Source: a bacterium D16-51 (GTDB lineage Bacteria; Bacillota; Clostridia; Lachnospirales; Lachnospiraceae). Taken from it: 64,000 nt of DNA. The translations under genes were made by a program, and so were the position numbers. This document shows positions 42,117 to 50,948 of this stretch, one piece after another. The stretch's first letter is position 1. Each line of letters begins with the position of its first letter. The stretch is from the NCBI GenBank assembly GCA_003612285.1, contig RAYE01000008.1, positions 1-64,000 of the forward strand, read 5' to 3'. The notes beneath the pieces are model-generated. The model saw nothing but the letters and a program-made list of their open reading frames with translations. It made no database searches and was not told where the DNA came from.

Positions 42117-42653
42117 TTGGGGAGGAAAAGGAAAGAATCAGCATGGGAGGAGCAGGCGAAACAGCGGCTGGAAGAAATTTACCGTGCCTATGGCAAGTTG
42201 ATGATGCGTGTAGCAATGGATATCCTGCATCAAAGAGAAGATGCGGAGGATGCAGTGCAAAACAGCATTATTTCTATGGCACGGCATATGGATGTAATTG
42301 GAAAAGCAGAAGATTACAGGACAGTTTCTTATATCTGCACAGTTGTACGCCATGCCGCAATTGATATTTACCGTAAGAAGGGGAAACAGGATGCATCTTA
42401 TGAAGAGGTATTCACAGAACCTGCAGGGCAGTTTGACTTGGAGCAGGTAATTTGTGAAGAGGAGGGGCTTGGCCGTATTGTAGCGGCGATTAATAAATTA
42501 GATGCAGGATATCGGGAGGTTCTTTCGCTTTTTTACTTAAATGAACTGTCACCTGGTGAAATTGCCGACGTGCTAAACCGTCCCTATAATACAATTCGCT
42601 CTCAGATTAACCGAGGAAGGAAACTGCTGCGCCAAAGCCTGAAAGATTTTTAG
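42117..42653 (+). CDS. ECF-type RNA polymerase sigma factor (second operon)
   Basis: A second ECF sigma, about 178 residues. Region 2 has EEIYRAYGKLMMRVAMDIL then DAEDAVQNSII; region 4 has GYREVLSLFYLNELSPGEIADVLN (in parts) with HTH end NTIRSQINRGRKLLRQ. GTG 42108 would sit too near AAAGGGGG (42101-42107), so TTG 42117 is the likelier start. Together with the next gene it forms a sigma/regulator pair directly downstream of another ECF operon; whether they cross-regulate is open. Confidence 0.9.
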   Translation: MGRKRKESAWEEQAKQRLEEIYRAYGKLMMRVAMDILHQREDAEDAVQNSIISMARHMDVIGKAEDYRTVSYICTVVRHAAIDIYRKKGKQDASYEEVFTEPAGQFDLEQVICEEEGLGRIVAAINKLDAGYREVLSLFYLNELSPGEIADVLNRPYNTIRSQINRGRKLLRQSLKDF

Positions 42654-42669
42654 AAAGGAGGAGTGCAGG

Positions 42670-43839
42670 ATGCGGAAAGAAGACCGTTTGATTAAAGAGG
42701 CTTTTGAGGTATATCAGTCTGCCGGGGTGGAGGGCCTGGCAGGCGGAAAGGGAAGAGGAGAGGAGATGGAGTATACTGAGGGATTTGAAGACAGGATTTA
42801 CCGCTGCATTGAGAGGCTGCATATCACAAATCCGCGCCAGAAGGCAAGGCGGCTTTATTTGGGGATTCTGGTTTTGCTTGTAGTATGTATTTCGGGCGGT
42901 TTTTTGGCATGGCGCCAGTTATACAAGCCAGTCAGGGCAACAAAACAGTTTGCAGCGTTATTTTCTGAAAGGCAGAAAGAACTGGCGGAAGCTGGCGCAG
43001 CGCCGGGGATTGCTTATGAGGAAGGCAGCAGCCTGAAATATGAGTTTGTATATTTGGATGATGATTTTTCAAATAGGCTGGAAAATTCTGGGATTTCCTA
43101 TCAGAAGGCAGAAGGCGGGCTTAAAATGCAGGTTCAGGAGTATCCATTGTTACGGGAAGAAGAAGTTAGGGACAGTAAAGAATGGGAGGTTTACAGGCTT
43201 TCAGACAGGGAATCAAAATATTATTATGTCCTGAAAAATGGGGACGGTGATGTTGCATTAGCAAGATATGCTGGCGTCCGTCTGGAAAAAACGGGAGAGG
43301 AACGTGCCAATATGGAAAGAATCTGTAAGGAGGTGTATGGGATTGCTTCTGCAAAGGATATACGTTCCATTACGCTGGAACGCTATCAGGGAAGAAGCAG
43401 TGCGGAACCGGATAAGCTGATGGCAGTATACACAAAGGAGGAAGATAAAGAGTATATCTTATCATTCTTCTGTCAGGATAATAAGGTGCATGGCGCATGG
43501 GAGAGTGAAGAAGGTCTTGGGGACGTCAGCTGGCAGCCAATTGATGCCTTAAAGAAAAAAGGGTGGAAAGAGGCTGTGGAGGAGATGCCGGAAAAATGTT
43601 ATCTGCTTGCATTAGAAAACAGGTATCATGAAAATTTTCTAATGGGTATTGTAAAGGAAGAGGAGAGGGTGCAAGTTTTTGTAGATATGCAGCAGCAAAG
43701 GGGCAATACAAAATATTATATGTCAAATGATGTGGTTATGGATGTAGGTTCTGATATTGATGTGTATTGCGTGGAACTTTCTAAAGAGGAACAGCAGGAA
43801 GCAGCAGAGTGGATTCAGAAAGCAGATAAGGAACTGTAA
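42670..43839 (+). CDS. Single-TM protein partnered with ECF sigma, probable anti-sigma factor
   Basis: A 389-residue protein: about 63 cytoplasmic residues, one TM helix (about 64-84, LYLGILVLLVVCISGGFLAW) and a large soluble extracytoplasmic domain (about 90-389) without a recognised fold. No zinc motif is visible in the N-terminal segment. Position 16 nt after the sigma and topology argue for an anti-sigma or sensor role, as in other sigma operons where the second gene is a large single-pass protein. AAAGGAGGAG is the ribosome site. Confidence 0.65.
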   Translation: MRKEDRLIKEAFEVYQSAGVEGLAGGKGRGEEMEYTEGFEDRIYRCIERLHITNPRQKARRLYLGILVLLVVCISGGFLAWRQLYKPVRATKQFAALFSERQKELAEAGAAPGIAYEEGSSLKYEFVYLDDDFSNRLENSGISYQKAEGGLKMQVQEYPLLREEEVRDSKEWEVYRLSDRESKYYYVLKNGDGDVALARYAGVRLEKTGEERANMERICKEVYGIASAKDIRSITLERYQGRSSAEPDKLMAVYTKEEDKEYILSFFCQDNKVHGAWESEEGLGDVSWQPIDALKKKGWKEAVEEMPEKCYLLALENRYHENFLMGIVKEEERVQVFVDMQQQRGNTKYYMSNDVVMDVGSDIDVYCVELSKEEQQEAAEWIQKADKEL

Positions 43840-43862
43840 ATAAATGATTTACAGTTCCTAAG
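43829..43862 (+). terminator. Hairpin overlapping the stop codon of the second ECF operon
   Basis: GGAACTGTAAA-TAAATGA-TTTACAGTTCC; the TAA stop is in the stem. Partly similar hairpins start AAGGAACTG at 40890 and 41957. Confidence 0.75.
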
Positions 43863-43882
43863 AATTAGAAGACAGGGGGAAA

Positions 43883-43930
43883 TTTACAAACTAAAAGGAC
43901 ACCATGCATGGTGTCCTTTTAGTTTGTAAA
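43883..43930. terminator. 48-bp perfect palindrome, bidirectional terminator
   Basis: The 24 bases from TTTACAAACTAAAAGGACAC are followed immediately by their exact reverse complement with no spacer. The stem has GGACACC/GGTGTCC at its core and A/T-rich flanks giving a T-run on both strands. Confidence 0.92.
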
Positions 43931-43955
43931 TAGTTCGTTAATTACAAGAAAGGAG

Positions 43956-43987
43956 TAGGCAATGGTAGAGGGAGCTACCATTGCCTA
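43956..43987. repeat. 13-bp inverted repeat
   Basis: TAGGCAATGGTAG-AGGGAG-CTACCATTGCCTA, with no T-run. It is the third hairpin in a 160-bp series after the second ECF operon. Confidence 0.8.
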
Positions 43988-44091
43988 AAATGAAAAAAAT
44001 GAAAAAGAATCTATCTCAAACAAAAGTCAATCGGCAATTTTATGGGATACATTTCCCTTTTCGATATATCTATTATAAAGGAGAAATGTGA

Positions 44092-44145
44092 ATGGAGTTT
44101 GTACTGTTTATGAAGTATTTATTAAGTTACGAAAGGAAATATTAA
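44092..44145 (+). CDS. Possible 17-residue peptide
   Basis: AAAGGAG (44077-44083) sits 8 bases before ATG 44092, a textbook ribosome site, and the frame MEFVLFMKYLLSYERKY ends at TAA 44145. It lies within a 10-bp inverted repeat AATGGAGTTT / AAACTCCATT (44091-44163). It could be a small membrane or leader peptide, or chance. Confidence 0.3.
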   Translation: MEFVLFMKYLLSYERKY

Positions 44146-44208
44146 TTAAGTCTAAACTCCATTCGATATTTAACCGCCTTAGTAATATTACCGCTGTCCC
44201 TAATGGAT

Positions 44209-45381
44209 TTAGAGCTGGCCATATTTTCTTAAAACATTATGGATGCGCTCTGTTGGGTTTAAAAGCTCGCTGATTGACTGGTCATGGTTCAGGGTGTCAA
44301 TCAGGAGTGCAACATATTTGCTCATGTCTACATTTATATAGTAATCCCGGTCAAGGACTTCCAGCGGCTGGTAAACAAGGTTTGTTGTCAGGACTTTGTC
44401 TATCAGGCCGGTTTCATGGGCATGGTCAAATTTTTTCATGCCATTTGTGAACAGCCCAAAGGTGGCGGCTACAAAAATCCGGTTTGCTTTTCTTCTTTTT
44501 AATTCTGTTGCAACATCAATCATGCTCTCACCGGATGATATCATGTCATCAATAATAATTACATCTTTCCCTTTCAGGTCAGAGCCCAAAAATTCATGGG
44601 CAATGATAGGATTGCGGCCGTCTACAATACGGCTGTAATCGCGGCGTTTATAAAACATGCCGACATCAATGCCAAGTACATTGGCATAGTATACGGCACG
44701 GCTCATAGCGCCTTCATCCGGGCTGATAACCATCAGATGGTCAGAGTTGATGGTTAAATCATCTACATTTTTAAGCAGAGCTTTTATAAACTGGTAGGTT
44801 GGCTGTACGGTCTCAAAGCTTTTCAATGGAATTGCGTTTTGTACACGCGGGTCATGCGCATCAAAGGTGATGATGCTTTCTACGCCCATCTGTGTCAGTT
44901 CCTGTAAAGCGAGGGCACAGTCTAAGGATTCGCGTGCGCTTCTTCTGTGCTGCCTGCTTTCATATAGGAAAGGCATAATAACAGTGATACGGCGCGCTTT
45001 GCCGCCAACAGCCGCAATAATACGTTTTAAATCCTGATAATGGTCATCTGGAGACATATGGTTTGTCTGGCCGCATACGGTATAGGTCAGGCTGTGGTTA
45101 CATACATCTACCAATAGGTATAAATCTTCACCACGGACAGACTCAGATATAATTCCTTTTGCCTCACCAGAACCAAAACGCGGGCAGGCAGAATGGATCA
45201 GGAAGGAGTTTCTGTTATATCCGGCAAGGGAAGATGCCGCAGTATGTTTTTTTGCACGTTCTGCCCTCCAGTCCACGATATAATCATTTACACGTTTACC
45301 CATCTCCTGGCTGCTTTCTAAAGCAAGGATGCCAAGTGTGCCAAAAGGAATTGTTTCTACTAATTTGTCGTGTCGTTTCAT
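44209..45381 (-). CDS. prs: Ribose-phosphate pyrophosphokinase (PRPP synthetase)
   Basis: Makes PRPP from ribose 5-phosphate and ATP for nucleotide, His, Trp and NAD synthesis. The 390-residue protein is longer than the usual 315 but keeps the fold: GEAKGIISESVRG, the ATP-site region PFLYESRQHRR and the PRPP loop IIIDDMISSGESMIDVA. The long form is seen in several Clostridia. ATG 45381 follows GGAGGTTACC. It is transcribed with dnaC and dnaD or just downstream of them. Confidence 0.9.
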   Translation of the reverse strand: MKRHDKLVETIPFGTLGILALESSQEMGKRVNDYIVDWRAERAKKHTAASSLAGYNRNSFLIHSACPRFGSGEAKGIISESVRGEDLYLLVDVCNHSLTYTVCGQTNHMSPDDHYQDLKRIIAAVGGKARRITVIMPFLYESRQHRRSARESLDCALALQELTQMGVESIITFDAHDPRVQNAIPLKSFETVQPTYQFIKALLKNVDDLTINSDHLMVISPDEGAMSRAVYYANVLGIDVGMFYKRRDYSRIVDGRNPIIAHEFLGSDLKGKDVIIIDDMISSGESMIDVATELKRRKANRIFVAATFGLFTNGMKKFDHAHETGLIDKVLTTNLVYQPLEVLDRDYYINVDMSKYVALLIDTLNHDQSISELLNPTERIHNVLRKYGQL

Positions 45382-45399
45382 GGTAACCTCCAATATAGT

Positions 45400-46398
45400 T
45401 TATAAATTTAGTGCTTTCTGGATACGGATATCATTTCCGATAATTTGCTTAAAGTCATAGTATCCTGTAAATCTGGAAAAGATTCTTTCGCTGTAACGTT
45501 CCCGCAGGTCAGAAAAAGAAAGGTTGGTCGAGATAACCGTAGATTTCTGTTTGTGATGCCTTTCTTCTATAAAATAGTATAACTGCGATATGGTAAACGA
45601 GTTGGAAAGCTCTGTCCCAAGGTCGTCAATAATCAATAGGTCACTATTTAGCATATAGGATATCTTTTCATTTGCTGCATAGGATTCCTCCCTTTGAAAC
45701 TTATTTTTTTCTAACATATCAAAAAGCTGCAAGGAAGTCAAGTAGACAACGGTATGGGATGTGTCTAAAAGTTCTTTTGCAATGCAATGTGTGATAAAAG
45801 TTTTCCCTACGCCGGTAGGGCCATACAAAAGCAGGTTTTCATAAGCAGTATCAAAATATTTGATAAAGTCGGTACAGGCTTCCCGGATGCGGCGGATATT
45901 TTCCCTGGGCGTAATGGACAGATTTTTATGGATGGTGGTATCATCGTAAAGTTCTTCGCGAAAAGTATCGAAATTTTCGCATTCCAGGGCGTCTGCCAGA
46001 TTGGAATTTTCATAAAGCGCCTGTAGTTTTGCCTGGTTGAAGCAATGGCAGGGGGCGTTATTAGTAAATCCAGTATCTTTGCAGTCTGCACAATCATATA
46101 TTGGGTTAAGGTAGTCTGCCGGATAGTGGTTTTCTTTTAAAATTGCCGCTTTTCTGGCGAGCAGGGCGTCCTTTGCCTGCAGATAGGAAGCTCTTTTTTC
46201 GGCGGCCTGCTCTGGTGTGAGTACTTCGCTGACTGCCTGTTTCATGGAAAGCTCTATGATTTTGTCATGGATTTCTTTTAATTCCGGATATTTCTGATAC
46301 AGTATATCATAGCGCTTGTTTAAAAGACGCTGGTTTTTCATGCGCCTTTGGTCATATTGGAAAATAATATCACGGTATTGTGTATTTGAAATCCCCAT
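45400..46398 (-). CDS. dnaC: DNA replication protein DnaC/DnaI-type helicase loader
   Basis: A 332-residue AAA+ ATPase: an N-terminal region with a Cys cluster (YDCADCKDTGFTNNAPCHCF) as in helicase-loader zinc domains, Walker A GPTGVGKTFI, Walker B LLIIDDLGTE, sensor TVISTNLSFSDL and arginine finger region YSERIFSRF. It should load the replicative helicase with DnaD. AAAGGAG precedes ATG 46398, placing the start in the 24-bp gap after dnaD. Confidence 0.93.
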   Translation of the reverse strand: MGISNTQYRDIIFQYDQRRMKNQRLLNKRYDILYQKYPELKEIHDKIIELSMKQAVSEVLTPEQAAEKRASYLQAKDALLARKAAILKENHYPADYLNPIYDCADCKDTGFTNNAPCHCFNQAKLQALYENSNLADALECENFDTFREELYDDTTIHKNLSITPRENIRRIREACTDFIKYFDTAYENLLLYGPTGVGKTFITHCIAKELLDTSHTVVYLTSLQLFDMLEKNKFQREESYAANEKISYMLNSDLLIIDDLGTELSNSFTISQLYYFIEERHHKQKSTVISTNLSFSDLRERYSERIFSRFTGYYDFKQIIGNDIRIQKALNL

Positions 46399-46422
46399 TG
46401 TTTTCTCCTTTACAAACACGTT

Positions 46423-47631
46423 CTAACGGGTGAGAAGCTTTTTTTCCAGTTCGTCAATTTCGGCTTTAGAGGTATCCCTTTGCTGGAATGACTGGAATTG
46501 TGTCTTTTTTTGCATGGTATTCTTGCCGGATGTGCTTGTATCGTTCTGGTTCCGGGACGCAGCTTTTCTTTGCTGGTGCCGTTCATCACAAGCCTGTATA
46601 TCTTGCAGGGTATGTACATTTTCTTTATGCCAGTTGCTTAGGATTCCGTCAATATATTTGAAATCTGCTTTCTGGATTGCAAGCATCGTCCGGTTGCAGG
46701 CTTCCAGAATGACAGCAAGATCCATATGCCAGACGTTTTGCCAGCGTGCGGCATATTCGCATTCTATTTTTGCCAGCGGCCGGCCAAGGGCAAGGGTTTT
46801 TGCGATTGCACTATGGGCAGTGCTGTATAAGGCGGACTGCCGCTGTGCCTGCTCTGGAGTGGTAATATTTTGCTCTGCCCAGGAGAGCGCAACAGCCTGT
46901 ACATATTTAACATTCGTTTTATCCAGGGAACAGCAGTATTCATATAAATGAAGCAGCAGTTCCTTAGAAAAGTGAAGCGTATCAAAAAGATAGGTTAAAA
47001 GCTGGACTTCTGTAGTTTTTAAGGTGCGTTTCAGATAATTTTCAACAATCAGGCAAATCCAGGAGAAATCCTCATTTTTGGAAAGACGGAGCACCTGTTC
47101 TTCGGTTACTGATATTTCCTGGACAGAGGAAGCAGTAGCAGCGGTTTCAGCCTCATCTTCATTAGCAGAGGTTTCTGCTGCAGAAGTATTTGTGTTAGAA
47201 GCGTCTTGTGTTTTTTGTCCTGCGGATGGTGTTTTTTCTTCTGGCAGGCTTTCTTTTTCCGGCATATATTCTCTGTCAGACTGGTAAGAGATGCTTTCTT
47301 TTCCCGGGCTGTTTTCTGGGACAGTCTGTGCATCAGGATTGCAGAGTTCTACATGGGTTATCTGGTTTGTACTGTTGTCTTTTTGTAAAACCATAAGCCC
47401 TTTTTTTCCCCAATAGTGAAGTGCGCGGATAATATCTTTTTCCGTATTTTCCATCATGTCAGCAAGTGATGCGACAGAAAGCCTTTTTTCACCGGACTGG
47501 ATGCACATAGACAGATACAGATAAACTTTTACATAGCTGCCGTTGGCATCTGGCATATAGTTCTGGATAAATGAATTGTAAATAGATGTGGTAAGTGGGG
47601 TTTGGTCTGAACATAATAGTATCTGTTCCAT
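46423..47631 (-). CDS. DnaD-domain replication initiation protein
   Basis: A 402-residue protein with an N-terminal winged helix (residues about 1-110: VKVYLYLSMCIQSGEKRLSVASLADMM, in parts), an acidic low-complexity linker (about 125-195), and DnaD/DnaB-type C-terminal domains (about 200-350) with YCCSLDKTNVKYVQAVALSWAEQNI and the YxxxIxxxW signature form YIDGILSNW. In Firmicutes such proteins remodel origin DNA and recruit the helicase loader, encoded next. A DnaA-box cluster lies just upstream. AAGGAGGCAGCAGG is the ribosome site. Confidence 0.92.
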   Translation of the reverse strand: MEQILLCSDQTPLTTSIYNSFIQNYMPDANGSYVKVYLYLSMCIQSGEKRLSVASLADMMENTEKDIIRALHYWGKKGLMVLQKDNSTNQITHVELCNPDAQTVPENSPGKESISYQSDREYMPEKESLPEEKTPSAGQKTQDASNTNTSAAETSANEDEAETAATASSVQEISVTEEQVLRLSKNEDFSWICLIVENYLKRTLKTTEVQLLTYLFDTLHFSKELLLHLYEYCCSLDKTNVKYVQAVALSWAEQNITTPEQAQRQSALYSTAHSAIAKTLALGRPLAKIECEYAARWQNVWHMDLAVILEACNRTMLAIQKADFKYIDGILSNWHKENVHTLQDIQACDERHQQRKAASRNQNDTSTSGKNTMQKKTQFQSFQQRDTSKAEIDELEKKLLTR

Positions 47632-47807
47632 CCTGCTGCCTCCTTCTTTGATATGGGATGGCCTGGAAAGCAGAGGATACCAAAATTCTGGCTATAAGGT
47701 ATGGATCTGGTGAAATCCCAGGCGCATTTTAAGAGTTATTGTATTGTATCATAGTTTGTGAAGCTTGAAAATACCTGCGGGCAGCGGCAGGATTGTTGGT
47801 AAAAAAA

Positions 47808-47932
47808 TGTGAATAATGTGGATAATTTTGCCAGAATGTTTAAGGCCCTCATTCAGAAGCTCTTTTATACAAAAAATTATCCACAATTTATTGTTAAGAA
47901 ATCAGCCAAAAAATTGTGGATAATGTGGATAA
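47808..47932. promoter_or_regulatory. Cluster of five DnaA boxes
   Basis: TGTGAATAA (47808-47816) abuts TGTGGATAA (47817-47825); TTATCCACA (47877-47885) is inverted; TGTGGATAA (47915-47923) abuts another TGTGGATAA (47924-47932). Four are exact TTATCCACA boxes and one fits TTATNCACA. The interval is AT-rich and lies between murC and dnaD-dnaC. DnaA-dependent control of the replication operon is the simplest reading; a secondary origin-like role is possible. Confidence 0.85.
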
Positions 47933-47933
47933 A

Positions 47934-49316
47934 TTATTTTTTCAGCAAGTTTTCACCGATATTTACAACATTTCCGGCCCCCATAGTTATCAACAGGTCG
48001 CCATCGGTACAATTTTCTAATAAATATTTTTCAGTTTCTTCAAAGCTGGAAAAATAGAGGGCGTCTTTCCCCAGCTTTTGAATTTCCTCCTGCAAGGTGC
48101 GGGAGGAAATATCGCCGGGGTCTGTCTCCCGTGCTGCATATATGTCGGTTAATATAATATGCTCTGCGTGGGAAAGGGTTTCGGCAAATTCTTTCAGCAG
48201 GGCACGGGTGCGGCTGTAAGTATGTGGCTGAAATACACACCAAAGCTGCTTATGGGGGTATTTTTGTGCTGCCTGCAAGGTGGCGGCAATTTCTGTTGGG
48301 TGGTGTGCATAGTCGTCTACTACGGTAACGCCATGAAAGCTGCCTTTTCGTTCAAACCGGCGCTCTGTGCCAGAAAAAGCGGCAAGCCCCTGTTTAATCT
48401 GTTCCATCGGGATGCCATAATGAAGGGACAGGGCAATGGCAGACAGGGCATTATAAATGTTATGTACCCCGATAACATTTAGCTGGATGGTTTCTCCTGT
48501 TTTTGTGCCATTGTGGAGCAGTTCAAAGGTGCCGCAGCCGTTATCATCATAAGAAATGTCTGCCGCGCTGTATTCTGCGCTTTCATTTAACCCGAATGTG
48601 ATGGTCCTGCCTTGGAAGCAGTCCGTAATTTCTTTGACTGCAGGGATTTCAGAATTGATTACAAGTACTCCGTCTGCTGGTAGGAGTTTTGCATATTCCT
48701 GGAAAGAATGGCGGATGTCATCAATATCTTTAAAGAAGTCCAAATGGTCTGCATCAATATTCAGTATAATTTCTGCAGTCGGAAAGAATTTTAAAAAGCT
48801 GTTTGTATATTCGCAGGCTTCTGTAATAAAGTTATCAGAGCGGCCGATTCGGATATTTCCTTTTATGGCGTCAAGGATGCCTCCGACGGATATCGTCGGA
48901 TCTTTTCCGGCGGTTAAAAAAATATGGGAAAGCATGGAAGTTACGGTAGTTTTGCCATGGGTGCCTGCAATGCCGATTGCATTTTTGTAGTTTTTCATGA
49001 CCTGCCCTACCATAGCAGCGCGTTCCATCATAGGGATGTTTTTCTTTACTGCTGCGGCAAATTCAGGGTTATCCGGGTGGATTGCCGCAGTGTAGACAAT
49101 AAAATCAATATCATCTGTAATATTTTCAGCATTTTGTCCATATATTATATGGATACCTAATGAGGCAAGGTGCTGTGTGATTTTGCTTTCCTGGGAGTCG
49201 GAGCCTTTTACGGTGAAGCCGTTTTCATGGAAGAGCTGGGCGAAGCCGCTCATACTGATGCCGCCAATTCCCATAAAATAAACGGTGCAAGGCTTGTTTA
49301 GGTTAATCTGGTACAT
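47934..49316 (-). CDS. murC: UDP-N-acetylmuramate-L-alanine ligase
   Basis: Adds L-alanine to UDP-MurNAc, starting the peptide stem of peptidoglycan. The 460-residue Mur ligase has the N-terminal UDP-site GIGGISMSGFAQL, ATP loop GTHGKTTVTSML, the central EACEYTNSFL and NIDADHLDFF motifs, and the C-terminal VDDYAHHPTEI. ATG 49316 follows GATGGAGG. The stop codon lies beside the DnaA-box cluster. Confidence 0.97.
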   Translation of the reverse strand: MYQINLNKPCTVYFMGIGGISMSGFAQLFHENGFTVKGSDSQESKITQHLASLGIHIIYGQNAENITDDIDFIVYTAAIHPDNPEFAAAVKKNIPMMERAAMVGQVMKNYKNAIGIAGTHGKTTVTSMLSHIFLTAGKDPTISVGGILDAIKGNIRIGRSDNFITEACEYTNSFLKFFPTAEIILNIDADHLDFFKDIDDIRHSFQEYAKLLPADGVLVINSEIPAVKEITDCFQGRTITFGLNESAEYSAADISYDDNGCGTFELLHNGTKTGETIQLNVIGVHNIYNALSAIALSLHYGIPMEQIKQGLAAFSGTERRFERKGSFHGVTVVDDYAHHPTEIAATLQAAQKYPHKQLWCVFQPHTYSRTRALLKEFAETLSHAEHIILTDIYAARETDPGDISSRTLQEEIQKLGKDALYFSSFEETEKYLLENCTDGDLLITMGAGNVVNIGENLLKK

Positions 49317-49405
49317 GATATCCTCCATCTTGTCTTATATTTTTTAATGTTCGCTGCTTTCATTATAAACAATGGGGGCAAAATTACAATGGGAAATTTG
49401 TATTG

Positions 49406-49497
49406 TACTATTCACGGCCATTTACTTTTTCATGCGATAGACCCTCTGCCTTCGGGATAGGCTGCCGTCATACAGCTTTGTCTATTTTATGAAAAAG
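49406..49497. repeat. MITE-end-like motif followed by a hairpin
   Basis: TACTATTCACGGCC (49406-49419) resembles the terminal repeat of the element at 9239. It is followed by an 18-bp imperfect stem CTTTTTCAT..ATAGAC / GTCTAT..ATGAAAAAG (49425-49442 with 49480-49497). No matching right end is seen, so it may be a remnant. Confidence 0.4.
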
Positions 49498-49612
49498 ATG
49501 AATGAAAAGTGCCTGTAATGGAAAACACAATAAGGAATGGGGAACTTAAAATATTTTTTAGGCGATTTGTCTAAAAATTGTAAAAAAATGGAATAAATTT
49601 CGTTAAAATTTA

Positions 49613-49641
49613 TTCACATTTTGTATCTTCTATGGTATAAT
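49613..49641 (+). promoter_or_regulatory. Promoter of glgC-glgD
   Basis: TTCACA (49613-49618), 17-bp spacer, TATAAT (49636-49641), leaving a short leader to GTG 49677. Confidence 0.7.
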
Positions 49642-49676
49642 TGAATTACTTTATTTTATTGATAAGGGGTGATAAT

Positions 49677-50948
49677 GTGATTAAAAAAGAGATGATAGCA
49701 ATGTTGTTAGCTGGAGGACAAGGCTCCAGGCTGGGGGTTCTTACGGCAAACGTGGCTAAGCCAGCGGTTGCATTTGGTGGAAAGTACCGCATTATTGATT
49801 TTCCGTTAAGTAATTGTATTAACTCCGGCGTAGACACAGTAGGTGTGCTGACACAGTATCAGCCGCTTCAGTTGAATACGCATATAGGTATTGGCATTCC
49901 GTGGGATTTGGACAGGAATGTAGGAGGTGTTTCCATTCTTCCGCCATATGAGAAGAGCGCAAGCAGTGAGTGGTATACCGGTACTGCGAATGCGATTTTT
50001 CAGAATATGCGTTATATGGAGCGCTATAATCCTGATTATGTCCTTATTCTGGGCGGCGACCATATTTATAAAATGGATTATGAGGTGATGCTTGATTTCC
50101 ACAAGGCAAATCATGCAGATGTTACGTTAGCTACGATTCCTGTTCCGATGGAAGAGGCAAGCCGTTTCGGCGTTGTTATCACAGATGACAAGAAACAGAT
50201 TCAAGAGTTTGAGGAAAAGCCGGAGCATCCGCGCAGCAACCTGGCGTCTATGGGGATTTACATTTTCTCATGGCCGGTATTGCGTGAGGCGCTGCTCAAA
50301 CTGAAAGACCAGCCGGCATGTGACTTTGGAAAACATATTATTCCATATTGCCATGAAAAAGGCGGACGTATTTTTGCATATGAATTTAATGGCTATTGGA
50401 AGGATGTAGGGACGCTTGGCTCCTACTGGGAGTCTAATATGGAATTGATTGATTTGATTCCTGTGTTCAATTTGTATGAAGAATTCTGGAAAATTTACAC
50501 AAAAACAGACCGTATACCACCACAGTTTATTGCACCAGAGGCAGTTGTCGACAGGGCAATCATTGGGGAAGCAGCAGAAATCCATGGCGAGATACATAAT
50601 TCCGTCATAGGAAGCGGCGTTACGATTGAGCCTGGGGCGGTTGTCAGGGATTCAATTATCATGAGCTCTACCACAATTGGTGCGGGGACAGTTGTTGATA
50701 AGGCGATAATTGCAGAAGATGTTACGATAGGTTCGAACTGTAAATTGGGAGTTGGGGAAGAACTGCCAAATAAGGTGAAACCGGATGTATATGCATTTGG
50801 CCTTGTTACAATTGGGGAGCAGAGTGTGATTCCGGATAATGTTGAAATTGGAAAGAACACTGCGATTGCCGGCGAAACGGAGTTGTCTGATTATCCGGGT
50901 GGGAAGCTTGCAGGCGGTGAAACATTGATTAAGGTAGGTGACAGATAA
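49677..50948 (+). CDS. glgC: Glucose-1-phosphate adenylyltransferase, catalytic subunit
   Basis: Forms ADP-glucose from glucose 1-phosphate and ATP for glycogen synthesis. The 423-residue protein has [15 protein letters not shown], the [10 protein letters not shown]-like substrate strand ([10 protein letters not shown]), [16 protein letters not shown] and the C-terminal left-handed beta-helix hexapeptide repeats ([18 protein letters not shown], in parts). GTG 49677 with AAGGGGTG is chosen over an upstream TTG. Its stop overlaps glgD. Confidence 0.95.
   Translation: MIKKEMIAMLLAGGQGSRLGVLTANVAKPAVAFGGKYRIIDFPLSNCINSGVDTVGVLTQYQPLQLNTHIGIGIPWDLDRNVGGVSILPPYEKSASSEWYTGTANAIFQNMRYMERYNPDYVLILGGDHIYKMDYEVMLDFHKANHADVTLATIPVPMEEASRFGVVITDDKKQIQEFEEKPEHPRSNLASMGIYIFSWPVLREALLKLKDQPACDFGKHIIPYCHEKGGRIFAYEFNGYWKDVGTLGSYWESNMELIDLIPVFNLYEEFWKIYTKTDRIPPQFIAPEAVVDRAIIGEAAEIHGEIHNSVIGSGVTIEPGAVVRDSIIMSSTTIGAGTVVDKAIIAEDVTIGSNCKLGVGEELPNKVKPDVYAFGLVTIGEQSVIPDNVEIGKNTAIAGETELSDYPGGKLAGGETLIKVGDR

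Noticed and set aside
47808-47932. Main chromosomal oriC
   Set aside because: Boxes and AT-rich DNA fit, but dnaA, dnaN and the rpmH neighbourhood are absent, so a regulatory cluster is more likely.
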